64,000 nucleotides of DNA from Leuctra nigra (lineage: Eukaryota; Arthropoda; Insecta; Plecoptera; Leuctridae): assembly GCA_934045905.1 (NCBI GenBank), contig OW203762.1, positions 53,097,411-53,161,410 of the forward strand. Reading direction: 5' to 3'. Positions 22,201-35,015 of this stretch are shown piece after piece. Below the pieces are notes generated by a model, which was not told where the DNA came from, searched no databases, and worked only from the letters and a program-made list of their open reading frames with translations. Made by a program: the position numbers and the translations under genes. The first letter of the stretch is position 1. Every line of letters starts with the position of its first letter.

Positions 22201-25200
22201 AGGAAATGTGATCGTGCATGCACAAGATCGCACGCCGATCTGCACACGGCCTCCCAGATGCTGCCAGGGCTCGGCGAGATTGCGAGATAAAGTCGCAAGA
22301 GGCCGTGAAAACCGTGTGGCAAAGAAAGAGGGATGTAAATTGGAAAATTTGCAATCCGATTAAAGTCGTTTTTAGAATGTGTAGGCAAGCATGTATAATA
22401 AAATAGGTTGAAAAACAGAGGAGATAAGGTGGAAAGGTAGATAAACTCTATGATAGAAAAATAGGCGGTGCTAAAGAAGAATCAAACTGGGGGCTTTAGG
22501 GCGAACAATGCATGTTGAAGGGGTGGGATGTAATTTATAATGCTCAAAGCAAGGCGAGGTAATTTCAGAGGGTTTATCAGAGCAGACAGCAATGTAGTTT
22601 CAATAACGTGGTGTAGGAAAGTAGCATTACAGCCAACAATGAGTTGAAGTTCATACAAAGTAGGTTTTACTCAATAACAAGTTATGTTGTTGGACAATGG
22701 AAGTGTGGATCGATGAGATGTTGTCGATGTTACGACGTGTTCCATCACACCTCATGCTGCTTGGCGTTCTGTCGGGGATTGTGTTTATCAAACATCAGAG
22801 AGGAGCTGATTAAAACAGTCAGTGATATCTGCACACATGCAAGGCGCGTGTTTGCGAACTGACGAACATGTGCAGCTTAGTCTTGCTCATGTGAGCACGG
22901 CGGCTCGGCCGGCACATGAAGCGGTTTACCTGGAAATATTTCATCCACAGATTCGTGATTAATTAGTAGGAACGAAACTTTCGCTCCGTTAAAAATGAAT
23001 GAGATTGAATTTACAGAAAGTTACACTATCAATTTCCAACTTATCCTTCAGCAAGAGTTTGATATGTAATCATCGACAAAATGGAGGTATTACTAATTAA
23101 TTTTGTTTCAAATTCATGTGAATATGAAAACGAAAAACAATTTGATACACTTTGAGAAAACCTTTCTGTTATTATTATTAGAACATATTTCTTTTGTGTT
23201 CTCAATGAATATTCGAAAATGATTTGACAATTTTCATTTCTCTATTTATAATTTATTCAATATTCAATCACAAATTCTATTTCCTCGGGCTTTAAGTTGC
23301 AAGTTCTAACTTCTGTCTGAAAGCGGACGCATCTGCATAGCAAGGAAAAAGAGCGACCGACCGCTCGAATCCCGATGGGAACATAATGTGCTCCATATCG
23401 CATGTATTCAATCATATTATTTATTTACAATGATAGACTTACAATGATAAAACGTTTCATATTGAGGTTAAACCTATAAAGAATGTTGCGCTTTAATGGT
23501 GGTTGTCTCTTGAAGCGATGGACTGGAAGGATTTGGAAAATGAAAATGTCTTGCTTGGATATATTATTTTCGTGTCGATATTCTAGAGTCTGCACGTTAA
23601 AATTATTTATCTCCGTCTATCTCTGAGCATTGCATTTCTTGTTTATTTCACACAGACAATGTACAACGAAGGATTTATAAGGTGTTCTTATTCCTGAGCT
23701 TGTATACATGTTTCATTATGTTCCTCTCCAAGCCAAGACTAGACACTCAGTAACCTCCGTCACTGCATTATTATAAGTCTTTGCAAACAGTGCAATAAAC
23801 AAACTACTTTCAAATTAACTCTACATATTTCATGGGTGCACGCTGAAACGAGCTTGTATATTTCGTTCTGATGTTGAAAAATAAGTCATACTCTTGGAAT
23901 TCTTTCCAAAGGCAAAGTAAATAATTACTTAAGAATAACTTTGGCAAAAATAAATACTCGACTCCTTGAAATATCACAGTAGTCGAGACTCAAGAATTCT
24001 GACACCATGTGCTATATTTAAGAGGCAATATGGTGGGAAAATCACTGTTGTGCAAAAATTTCAATTTACGGCAAAGTGGTTTCCCTTGTGGATAAGATAG
24101 TGACTGAAAAGTAAGGTACATAACATGATGGATCCGGTAGGCTGGATTCGCTTCATTATTGTAAAATATCGTTGTGTGGGGAGAGAGACGATGAAATTGC
24201 GGGTGGAATTCGGGAGGGTGAAATCCATCCGGGAAGGAAGTCGAGGCGTAAGAAATAATAACCTGAAAGTTGTGTTGATCATGAAATATCCACTTGTGAT
24301 GATAAGGGCTTAGTGACATCAGCTCAAAAGCTAATATGTGTAACAAATCGGTATGTAGGAAGCAATATTTCGAGGAAGGCTTTGGAAATCAAGCTGCGTT
24401 CTATTATACATCCAGAGCATTTTGAAGCCACCGCTGATATGATATGTGTGAAGTTCGTGCATTTTATAAAAGCTGACTATATGAACAACAATCGTAATAA
24501 AAATGTGATACAACCGCTGTAGCTCAAAGAGTATAAGCTTAATAAAATAAGCAAAATGTGTGCAACCATCTTAGAAGTATCTCTCGTGGAGACGTTCTCT
24601 AGCTGACTTTATAACTGCGTGTTGGTTTTCATATACTGATCGATTGCAATGTTATCTGAAAATGCGCGAAACATAACTGCAAACATATGATTTTGTTGTG
24701 TGAAGAAATGCCTAGTTGAAACCGTTGCGTGTTTGCTATCATGTTTGGAGGTGTTTTTCACAGCATTTTGCCAACGCCGAAACGACTCGCATATCTCACC
24801 TTTCGCATGATGTGCGTGATGTGCTCTTTAAACTTGATGCTATGATTGGATCGGGAATAAAATGGCTTTTCCCTTTTTTTACTAATTTCTTACAATTCAG
24901 ACGTCAAACTTCGCCTGGGAAATGGGAAATTCTTTTGAGGAGCGTATCTATACAACTTTTAACACGTCTAAAAGTTTTTACTTATTAACTTGTCGAGAAA
25001 TACTTTAGACGTAAAAGCTGCCAAAAAATACGATGCTATTTACTAATAGGTTGCTAGCATTTACGTAGATTAGTTTGTATTGATTAACATAATCTTTATA
25101 TTAGAAATGCTTGACAAAGTATGGTTTTGTTTTAGAAATGGAATGGGGCACACCGTTTCCCCATGATTGGAACAGTGATCGCCGTTCGAGTGAGCTCAAA

Positions 25201-26986
25201 TCTATTTCTACTAAACGTCAGTTAGCATCTCGGAAAATCAATCCGATCTCAGGGAAATGACTTTCTGTCAGCAACTCACTTGGCCTTATGCATTATTCAA
25301 TTACCGTATTATTCGCAGAACAAAAAACTTTGCAGAGAGTTGAAATTGAATTGATCTGAGCTATTTTTATATTCCATTGATTCTCGATCATGATAGTTGT
25401 ATACTAAACAGTCTGTTTTATCAAGTCTGTAAATGTGTAGACAGTAGAATGCATGTTGTAGATAGAATCTCACTCAGCAGATTTAACAAACACTTGTATC
25501 TATTTTGTAGAGATTTTAGTAACTATACTCAGCAGACGACGCTCTGCTTAAAAAGTGGGATCTAGGGTTCCAGCCATGGTGGACAACTATTTGCAATTTA
25601 GTTTATTATAATAAAACCGTACAACATACAACTAGCATAACACCGTTTCCCCTTACAGTAGATATTATACAAATATATATTCTTGATTGAAGTTCACCCT
25701 GTCAAATCAGCACTTCAGTGTTGATTTATTTATTATAAATCATCACTTTTTACTGTATTTTTTTTCTTATTTGAACTGTAACATTATACTTTCCAACGGT
25801 AGTCTTATTATTTTAAACAGTATTAACTTTAAAATTACACTATTTTCAATATTTTGTCATTCAGGGACAATTTCATGTCTCTCTGTGTTATGGGGTAAAA
25901 GTTGAACATCATCAAGAATATATAATTGTGCCGTAGGTACGGTAGAGGCAAATATTTTTTGCTTGTTGTATGGTCATTAATCATTGGTATGAACTACAGC
26001 TAATTCTCATTCCTATGACGACACTCTGGAATGCGCTTAATGCGTGACAGGAGATTGAATATAGATACATAGAATTTATTCCGAAACAATACATTGCATA
26101 ACACATGTATTTATACAGGCTCCTAAAGGTTACACCTTAGACATGTATACCCACTTCGTTGGTTACACTTTAAAATGGAGTAAATGGTAACAGAAAATTA
26201 TATAAAAGCTAGGATCAATTTATAATCTATAATATCAAAGCAAAGAAACACGAAACTTTCCAAAGAAAAATATGCATTGTAAGGCGATTCGAGCGATACC
26301 ACACCAAAATCCACGATTTTGCCAAACTACTGCACTCAAAGGGGCGGAGTGCATTTATCTCATTTCTCTCATTTCTCAATTAGTGATTCTTCAACCCACT
26401 GGATCTTTTTTTACCTCAATAGTTTGTACCTCAAAAGTTTGCCGTTTTTATTTGTGATAATAAACGTATTCAAACGCACCATTTCACTTTCCACTAAGAC
26501 GTCCACGAGGCCTCGTTTTGCTCTTGAAGAGTAGGTGGATGGCTTTACCGCCCTTGCATTTCGATAACATTATTCCTAATTCGACTGTAGCCTCAATATT
26601 TGAATGCAAAATCCGGTACGCAAATATATTTTCGTTACAATTGAAAAAATATAGAAGGGAGTTACAACTAAATATCTGATGAATATTATTTCCAAGTTTC
26701 GTGTCATTCAGATCAACAGTTTTGTCTATTTTTTGGAACAAGTAAAACACATTTGGCACTTAAGAAAACTTCCCGGATTTGTTGTGGCGCCCAAACTTGA
26801 CTAATGTCATTTGATATCATACGACATGACATGACATGACATGTTACCAACTCCCTCCAAAGAAACTCGAAGAAAAAGTTATATTTGAAATTTTTTTCGG
26901 TCAATCGCATTAATTTTTATTTTTATTTCTGACTGTTTTTTAATTTCTCTTAATTTCTCCGGCAATTTGTTTTTAAAGTTTGATTG

Positions 26987-26989
<3 letters not shown>
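19271..26989. other. Long non-coding stretch, nothing recognised
   Basis: Nearly 8 kb without a recognisable gene. The longest frames (124 codons at 21301-21675 on +, 118 codons at 23990-24346 on -) have no known motifs or convincing splice context. A short ACATG tandem (about 26825-26842) is present. Confidence 0.45.

Positions 26990-27020
<31 letters not shown>
26990..27020. repeat. (TTGA)n microsatellite
   Basis: About seven uninterrupted copies of a 4-bp unit. Confidence 0.9.
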
Positions 27021-27547
27021 AATTTCTTACTTTAAAATACTAATCTCTATCTATCACGATTGTAAATATTCAATTAGATTCTTGCAACTATAAGTTTAGT
27101 TAAACTTATCATCTAACATGAAGCCAACAATTATCGCGTAATAGTTTTATAGAGGCAATAAAAAGCGTGTGTTGCCCTTGAAAAGCACGAAGGCTAAGCA
27201 ATTCATTCACAACATTAAAAATACATGACACTGGTACTGTCTAATGGCAACATTAGACAGGCAACATTACAATCTACTGTAATCCCACATTGCGGTGAAC
27301 TAAAGTACTCTTTCAAGTAGCGAACAATGTGCGCACATCGAATGCGTAGAGAAGAGTGAATGGCGTTTCATGTCGCTATGTCTGAAAAGGCTAATGGCGA
27401 CGAATTAATTTTATCCGTCGTATCTTTATCATTTTAAATATATAAAAAATGCTAACACATCTGCTAGAATGAAAATAAATATTCGTGTATGATGAAACGA
27501 TGTGTTTTTGTGCAATATATACAATATTGATAGGTTGGAAGACTGAC

Positions 27548-27649
27548 CTGGACAGTGCCAACAAAACAAAATGGGTTCAAAAGCAAACCGGAAGATGTTG
27601 CCGTGAGCGTCTGCAGAGTTCGATACGCGCTGCACTGTAGGTACATTTC
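27548..27649 (-). CDS. Candidate internal exon of an unidentified gene
   Basis: On the - strand a good 3' splice site (aattcttctcttag) is followed by 102 bases (34 codons) and then CCAG|GTCAGT. Two of the three frames are open throughout. One reads ...VQRVSNSADAHGNIFRFAFEP in part, but I do not recognise it. The length is a multiple of three, as expected for a cassette exon. No neighbouring exons were identified. It could be an intronic coincidence. Confidence 0.2.
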
Positions 27650-28110
27650 CTAAGAGAAGAATTCATATTTTTAAATTAATCTTTCATAGTGCACACTTAC
27701 CGTATCCAGCGATCAATTGAATACCATCTCAATCACCAATAGCCTTTGACCTAACATTGCTCGAGTAACTTATTCCCGTCGTATATTATATAAAAGGTTG
27801 ACAGCGTACAAAGTAGACCTTTCTCATATCATATTTATAACTATCCCCGCAGAATTCAGGTCAGTTTTTCTAATGTGACGTCTCGCCTTTGGAACTCTAA
27901 GGATAAGTTATTTCATGTCATCTACGTGGAAATGCAATACATTCTAAGGCGAGAAGCATTATAGTTTATGTGATTACTCCTTGATCTGGTCTCGATAATG
28001 ATCTGATATTAGAAGTTCGAGATCGAAAAGAGATGCGGTTTTAGATGAATATTCCAGTAAATCCATTCAGGAGTCAAGAGTTCATCTCAATGATGCATGT
28101 ACTCAGAACT

Positions 28111-28866
28111 TCACTCTGCCATGGATATCAGTATCACTGATATCAGTCATACACAGTACAATCTGCCATGGATATACTGATATCATCCATACACAGTACA
28201 CTCTGCCACGGATATCACTGATATCAGTCATACAGAGTACACTCTGCCATGGATATGAGTCATACACATTACACTCTGTCATGGATATCACTGATATCAG
28301 TCATACAGAGTACACTCTGCCATGGATATCACTGATATCAGTCATGCACAGTACACTCTGCCACGGATATCACTGATATCAGTCAAACACAGTACACTCT
28401 ACCACGGATATCACTGATATCAGTCAAACACAGTACTCTCTGCCATGGATATCACTGATATCAGTCAAACAGAGTACTCTCTGCCATGGATATCACTGAT
28501 ATCAGTCAAACACAGTACACTCTGCCATGGATATCACTGATATCAGTCAAACACAGTACACTCTGCCATGGATATCACTGATATCAGTCATACAGAGTAC
28601 TCTCTGCCATGGATATCACTGATATCAGTCATACAGAGTAATCTCTGCCATGGATATCACTGATATCAGTCAAACACAGTACACTCTGCCATGGATATCA
28701 CTGATATCAGTCTTACACAGTACACTCTGCCATGGATATAACTGATATCAGTCATACACAGTACTCTCTGCCTTGGATATCACTGATATCAGTCATACAC
28801 AGTACTCTCTGCCGTGGATATCACTGATATCAGTCATACACAGTAAACTCTGCCACGGATATCACT
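28111..28866. repeat. 41-bp minisatellite with palindromic core, about 18 copies
   Basis: Units such as gccatggatatcactgatat followed by cagtcaaacacagtacactct repeat every 41 bp. Each carries the perfect 12-bp palindrome ACTGATATCAGT and usually CCATGG. The first two or three units are irregular, the rest differ at a few positions (catggat or cacggat, catacac or caaacac). There are no unique spacers, so it is not a CRISPR array. The - strand 62-codon frame over it is an artefact of the repeat. Confidence 0.92.
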
Positions 28867-31800
28867 GGAAATTAATGATTTCGTGCAAGTAAACGACACA
28901 GTATAAAATGACAGTGGGGTAATTCGTTTCGGAAAATCACTTAACTTCTTGTAAAGGCTCAAAGGACCTCGGATTCTGCTTTTCAACTCTAAACTAATTC
29001 AATTTCAGTGTTTTGGGCTCGGTTTACTATATTATCTAAGTTTGTTTAAATCTTTCAGCGACGTTAATATGAAATTAAGTCATCATCGTTATTATTACTA
29101 CTCGCTCATTATTTATTCCGTTTGTAATTTCGGAGATTTTACTCACTTTGAAAGGAAACGAAGAACAAGCTTTCGACCCACAGTATTAATATTTAATATC
29201 TCGACTGAGGAATGTCTTGGCATAAGATTCTATTAAGAAATTGTATGCATTAAAGAAATGCATCCACGTTAAGGTAACATTAGAAGGTATGTCCTTTTTA
29301 TGCAGTACAACGTTAATAATTAATGCAAAAATGAAGTTGACTGACGTCAAAAGATTATTCAATTTTCAACTGAAATCAGCTCATTTTCTTCTTTTCTTCT
29401 TGGATAAAACAGCTGGTGAAACATTTAAAACAGTTTCAATTAATAATACAAGTTTGTTTTTCGCTTTAGAACTATTTCCAGCTCGTCGTGTCGACACCGC
29501 TGCGGCGTGCGACGGCTGAAAACTCATTCCGGACGTTGTTTCCTCGAAATAAGAATGAGATTTCGCATGCGATTGGATTGACAAATGAACGCGAGTTGCC
29601 TTTATTTAATATTAATCTCTATGCTTAAAATTCGTGCATTCTTAATTTCAACTTCAATATTAACAATAGCTTTAGATGTGTATTTCTTCTTCGTCATTGT
29701 CTAGCATGACACGTCATTGATCCGTCAGTGGTAATGATGAGAATATTCATCAGTAAATAGTAACGTTCTATTCGTTCTATTCGCTTGAGCGGACGTACAG
29801 TTACATTATTTAAAACAATGCATATTACATTGGTGACAGAAGTGGGATTATCTACTCTTCACCCGGAGTGCACTCAATGTGGGCTTTTATAATGTTTTTA
29901 TTGATTGTATTCTACTGTGTGTTTAATGATTGAAAGGAATAGAATAAATGAGTAAATAAAAGACAGACGTGAAGAAGATTTGAAGGAATGTTGACTAATG
30001 TCGTTGGATTCTCGCCTGTCATTGGTAAATGCGTGTCGGGAATGGGGTCAGTGTAACATGTGCCGTCTCTCGGTTGAAACATCTCTGTGAGACAAAAGCA
30101 ACATCAAGACATTGCATAATCATCCGTAAGAGCTCGGCGATAAAACATTGAATGCGATCTCGGAGAATGCATTCTCTGCTATGTGTCATGTCCAATAGTC
30201 TTCCTATTGATTGTCGCAGGAGAAGGTATGAAAGACAGGCGTCGGTCCTCCAATCTGTCTTTGTTTCTAGTCGCGACGCTTGTACCTACATGTATACGTT
30301 TCTGTTCGTGGAAAGTTGGCAAGTCTTTCCCACCGTTCTCTCTCAGTCTCCAGGCTTGTCACAATCATTCACTCGACTAGGATAAAGGATGCCAACTTGA
30401 AAAGTGGAAACACGGTGTTCTGTTCGAGCGTCATATATAGCACAATCATGGCACACTTGTTCCGCGTTATGTCAACTCTACTGCCAACTTTAGTACTTAT
30501 GAATCTATTAACTGTTTTAAAGTCATGTTGAGATGCATTGTCATTCTAATACAATAGACAATTCAATACATTTACATTCTTCCATAGGAAGTGAACCAAA
30601 GTAACTTATCAGAATAATTCGTTATATTAATTGCGTCTTGTCATTATTGCATGATATATTTGATATGCACATCACTCTTCATGGTCCACGAATTTTAGTG
30701 TTTTTCAAACAAACTTTAATCTCATAACAAAACAATAAAATGCTGTTCCAAACCTTGAAATTAGAATGCGGAATAATTTACTCGAGCGAAAGATTCTAAT
30801 TCGACATTGAGATGTCCAGAACAACACAGGTTTAATCCATGACTCACGCACTCAGGAAAAAGTGTGATTTCTTCTGCGCATCCGATGTTTCCAGCTTCCA
30901 TTGTTTACTCATTAACATAAAACACTCTGTTCCCGCACTTGTTAGCTTGGCATGTCACGTCTCCGTAATGCCATTGAATTGCAGATCGCCGCCCGCGCGC
31001 AGCCCATCAGCCCGGGAAAACATTCATTCCGTGTGTTTATTCACTTCTTACAAGCTCCTTAGCAGCGCGGCATTACCATCGCAGCACAACAGAATATTAT
31101 CAACACTTTCAGATAGTCACTTCCTTTTCAAAGATGAAATAGGAAGATCATGATGGAGGTTAAAGAAAATGGTGCCGAGATTTCCATTTAGAGCGATTTT
31201 CTCGAAGAGGTCTGATCGAATGTTATCATTGGTCGAAAAACTGAATCAATTAGCTCTTACTTAATTCTTGGAGTCAGTATAAAGCAGTTCCCAGCAGCTG
31301 TTGAAGTAGAGCGAGGATTTATCTCGACGTGTGGAGTCGAGACATTGGACGATGAAAAGTTTGGTCACTGGGCAGAGAGATTATTCGCACATGAATAAAA
31401 CACTCTTAGCCGGACGGAAAGTGTGCTTAAACACATGCTCTCAGAATTAGAATGCCTCATTTATGCGTTAACCAAGTCCAAACATCGTTACGCGAGGCAA
31501 ACACGGATGCAAATTGCTTGTCAGAAATATAGTTCGATTTGTATTAACAGCCTAGATACGTTCTTTCGATCCGTTTGTATCCTAATATCGATAAATCACC
31601 ATGAGTCACATGGTGCCTGGAAGGAACAGAGCACTCTATCAAGCACAAAGAGAACCCAGCTAATGTGTGCATAGGCACTTCCGGTTTGCTTAACCCATCT
31701 TTTGTGTTCTGCAATCCAACATGGCTGCGGCTCGGCTTCACATTGTTTGTGAGCATTCATTCTCTCTTTGTCGATAACAGCAAGTATATGACGTAGTGTC

Positions 31801-34618
31801 GACATGTCGGCGTGCGGGTTCGAGCCTCCGCGATTACACACACTGCATACCTTCAGGCCATCGCTTCTTTTGTGTTTCATATTTTCAATACAGCTTTTAT
31901 CAATGTAACCGACTAGACTAATTCGGCACGGATTAAATTTATCATTTTTTTATCTCGTTGATTTTGTGATAGAAATGTATTTTTACGTATCGGCGTAAAC
32001 AATTCTGATGTCCTGAGGAAAACATGACGTATCAGACAAATATCCTCCGGAGCTTTGGAATAGGCCATTTAAGAAAGTAAAGATACATCTGTTGGTGAGG
32101 TGTGGTACTAATGTTGTCAGGCTTAAACGCATGCGCAGTGCGTACTTCAAAGGACTCGGCGTGACGTCACCCCACCCACAGCCTTCTCGAAAACAACACG
32201 TAAATATATGACAGACACTAAACAGACACTAGTCACTACACACTAGGCGGCTGTGGACCTGCCAGGCTTTATCGCATGCGCACTGACTTTCTTAAATGGC
32301 CTATGAGTCCCGTATACATTGCTCCAAAATGTCGCTAAATTCTATTACACTTGCTTCAGATATTCGGAAAATTTAATAGTAATAATATATATTCGTTTAA
32401 TATTAGTTTCTGGTAAATTCACTTTGATATTCTGGTAGATTCTCTAACCAAACCCCAGCCCACTGAACTCGCAGCAAACACCAAATTCCCCAACAATATA
32501 CCGCGAATTTCACGCTAATTCCTCCAGGTCTACCACAATAACTTGAACTCGGCGGCTTGATTTAACCAGTGCTTGTAGGCCATGTCAGTGTCTCAATCTG
32601 GTGTAATGTCGCGGCGTCAGGTTGGCAACAGCTAACTCGGGCGAGCTCCACGGCCCAGAGCTCATTAGGCTGTGTGATTGGCTCCTCCACTCCCCAGGGA
32701 AGCATGGAGCGAAGATGATGCACACGATACCGCCGATTTATCATTGTACATGCGACTGTATTAGTTATTTATAGTTGGATGTCCATATATCAGGAGACCA
32801 CCTCGATATGTGGGTTACTCCAGGCACTCATCGCTAATTCAATGATCGATAAGATATCCCGTAGAGAGTGTCTAGTTAAAAATGCGTCAACTCGTGTTGA
32901 AAATCTGTTGTGAAGCAGTGAATTATTACATATTTTGCGGTAATATATTTCAAGCATGAAAGGAGTTGACCTTTCACATTTCACAAGTCAAAGATCGAGA
33001 GCTGAATGCTTTACATAGAACAGCATGCATAATACAAGGAGTGCTTAGTTTCGCTAATCCAATAGAAAATAATGAAACATTATGTACTACGTACTTGCAT
33101 TCTGAAAAGAAGTTTACTGTACGAATATTTTTGTAAAAATTGGAGCAAAATAAGTGCCCCACCCTGTAACAAGCACTCTATTGTTGAATAACACTGGGAA
33201 ATTCTCTGGGCTTTATCAAGGACTGGGTTTAGTGTTTCTCGCCTGCCTTCAGAACTGTGCCATCCATCATTATGCATCTTCATCATCCCATCACCATATC
33301 GATCAACGTTACGCGAGGGAGAAACAAAAAATACACCAACTTGACCGTAGCTTGTTCAAAATATTCTCGCACTCGCCGAAGTCAAATCCGTACTTAAGCA
33401 AACATAACGACTCCCCTTGCTCTAATCATTCCAGCTGCACGTGATTTTCATGGATTTAAATAAAAGTTTTAACGAGTTCCCATGTATTGTCCATACTCTC
33501 GAAAATGTGACAATAAACCCTTCCAAATGGAGCTGCGCCGCACTTTCAGTTTCACTTTGGCCTCATTGTTCGCGCCCGCGTGGAGTCAAGGAGGTCGGAA
33601 TGGTCTACTCCTGGGCCCCGACGTCGGCGGCGGCGTCGGAAGTCTTGATATTGTCGCTGGAAACAGCCGTCAGAGTGCGAGACTGCGGGGAATTGCTCTG
33701 ACAGACCCGCTCTGACGCGCCAGACGACTGTCGCACGTATAATTGCACTAGTTATATCAGAGAGAGGAGAAAACGTCTTCGCCAGCCTCTGTTTTCCTAC
33801 GACAGTCTCGAGGGAGATTTCAATCAGACTTCAAGTTTAATTTAACTTTTCATCAGATGGGAAGAATCTTGTTAAGACTATCTTCACTCGTTTAACACAT
33901 ACGTATTATGTCTCTTTGAATTCCTGTGAATTAGTAACATTTTCCGAGGAACTTGACTGAGTCGGTGGCGCGTGGTGTCAGAGGTAACAGATCACGCATT
34001 GACTTCCTTCTGCCGTCTCCGTGGAATATACCTACCTTGATTCTGTGTCGTGACACAGCTTCGCACTTCAATTACAATCTCTTCTCACCGCTTTGTTCCA
34101 AAGTTGGGATATAGTTTCATGGTTTCACTATTTTCTTCGTTTTGTTGCTGAAACCGAACATTATCCGCAACTCATATCCGCGTTTATTATTGTTTTAGAG
34201 TTAAACAGATTAAAACATGCGCCACTAAAGCGTGTAAAAGCAGATAAAAGCTAGCGGACGATTTTGTTATTTTCAATCAACAAATCATGTAAATAGTATC
34301 CGTGTGGTCTGCAGGACGCGACGCTCCACGAGGCGGCGCCGGGAGCGTCGCGGCGCTGGCTCTTGATTGGTTCATGCCACCGAATTTCCGATTCAGTACG
34401 CACGTTATTGAGCAAATAATTGGTTACGTGCTCAAAATGGTACATCAAAGTTGTAAAAAAGGAAAGAAAAACGCCATCGCCGTAATTGCAGTTGTCGGGG
34501 TGAAGAGAGAGGCGTCTGGAACGAGGGTGATTTGGATGCGCGTATTGATTCCAGATTATCGGCCGGTCACAGAGAGGTGTGAAATGACCGCCTCTAGATT
34601 ACCTTCGTTTCCATGCGC
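28867..34618. other. Non-coding stretch with one MITE
   Basis: No recognisable gene. A 243-bp MITE (32061-32303) is listed separately. A short GC-rich patch at 33530-33720 has overlapping + strand frames of 77-86 codons but no recognised domain. Confidence 0.45.
32061..32303. mobile_element. TA-flanked MITE with GGCCATTTAAGAAAGT ends
   Basis: TA-GGCCATTTAAGAAAGT at 32061-32078 is mirrored by ACTTTCTTAAATGGCC-TA at 32286-32303. Inside, GCTTAAACGCATGCGCAGTG on the left has an inverted relative (gctttatcgcatgcgcactg) on the right. There is no coding frame. Confidence 0.7.
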
Positions 34619-34700
34619 CGAGAACACGGCGCCTCCACCGAGAACACGGCGCCTCCACCGAGAACACGGCGCCTCCACCGAGAACACGGCGCCTCCACCG
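34619..34700. repeat. 20-bp GC-rich tandem repeat, four copies
   Basis: The unit agaacacggcgcctccaccg is repeated four times without mismatch (34621-34700). Perfect identity implies recent expansion. The + strand 134-codon frame crossing it changes frame each unit because 20 is not a multiple of three, and has no recognisable domain. Confidence 0.92.
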
Positions 34701-34940
34701 GACTGACCTTCTCACGACAAAAACTATGCGTTTCCAACCAAACAAGCTAATTCAGTAAAGTCATCAAACCGGGAAACTTTTTCTACCAAGTCGAGCAGAC
34801 GTAATTGTGTGTAATCGGCTCCAAGGCCGTGGCAACTGACTGAAGACGACGGAGATGTTTTTGTCGGCGTCTTAATGAGCTGTTCTCGTGTTCATCTCGC
34901 AAGGACCATCTAATGACACGCTTGTATTGTTTGCTTGCAG

Positions 34941-35015
34941 GTAAGCAGCAACCACAACTGTTTGATTTGGACTCAGCTGCATCTCAACTTGATAACACTA
35001 ACGGTGTCAAAACAG
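34941..35015 (+). CDS. Candidate 75-bp internal exon, possibly a recursive-splicing exon
   Basis: The acceptor tattgtttgcttgcag is followed by 75 bases and then ACAG|GTGAGT, a strong donor. The exon is 25 codons long and phase-symmetric. In the frame with one base from the previous exon it reads KQQPQLFDLDSAASQLDNTN and then GVKT, of plausible composition but unrecognised; a second frame is also open. The exon starts GTAAGC, so the acceptor itself abuts a usable 5' splice site, as in exons used for recursive splicing. No flanking exons were found in the window. Confidence 0.35.

Noticed and set aside
28111..28866. CRISPR-like regular repeats
   Set aside because: The whole 41-bp unit repeats and there are no unique spacers; the sequence is eukaryotic.
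31815..31835. Box-B-like GCGGGTTCGAGCCTCCGC
   Set aside because: No box A or cloverleaf; a similar weak match near 42684-42705 was rejected for the same reason.
34302..34706. 134-codon + strand frame
   Set aside because: The end is produced by the 20-bp tandem repeat and the rest has no recognisable sequence.
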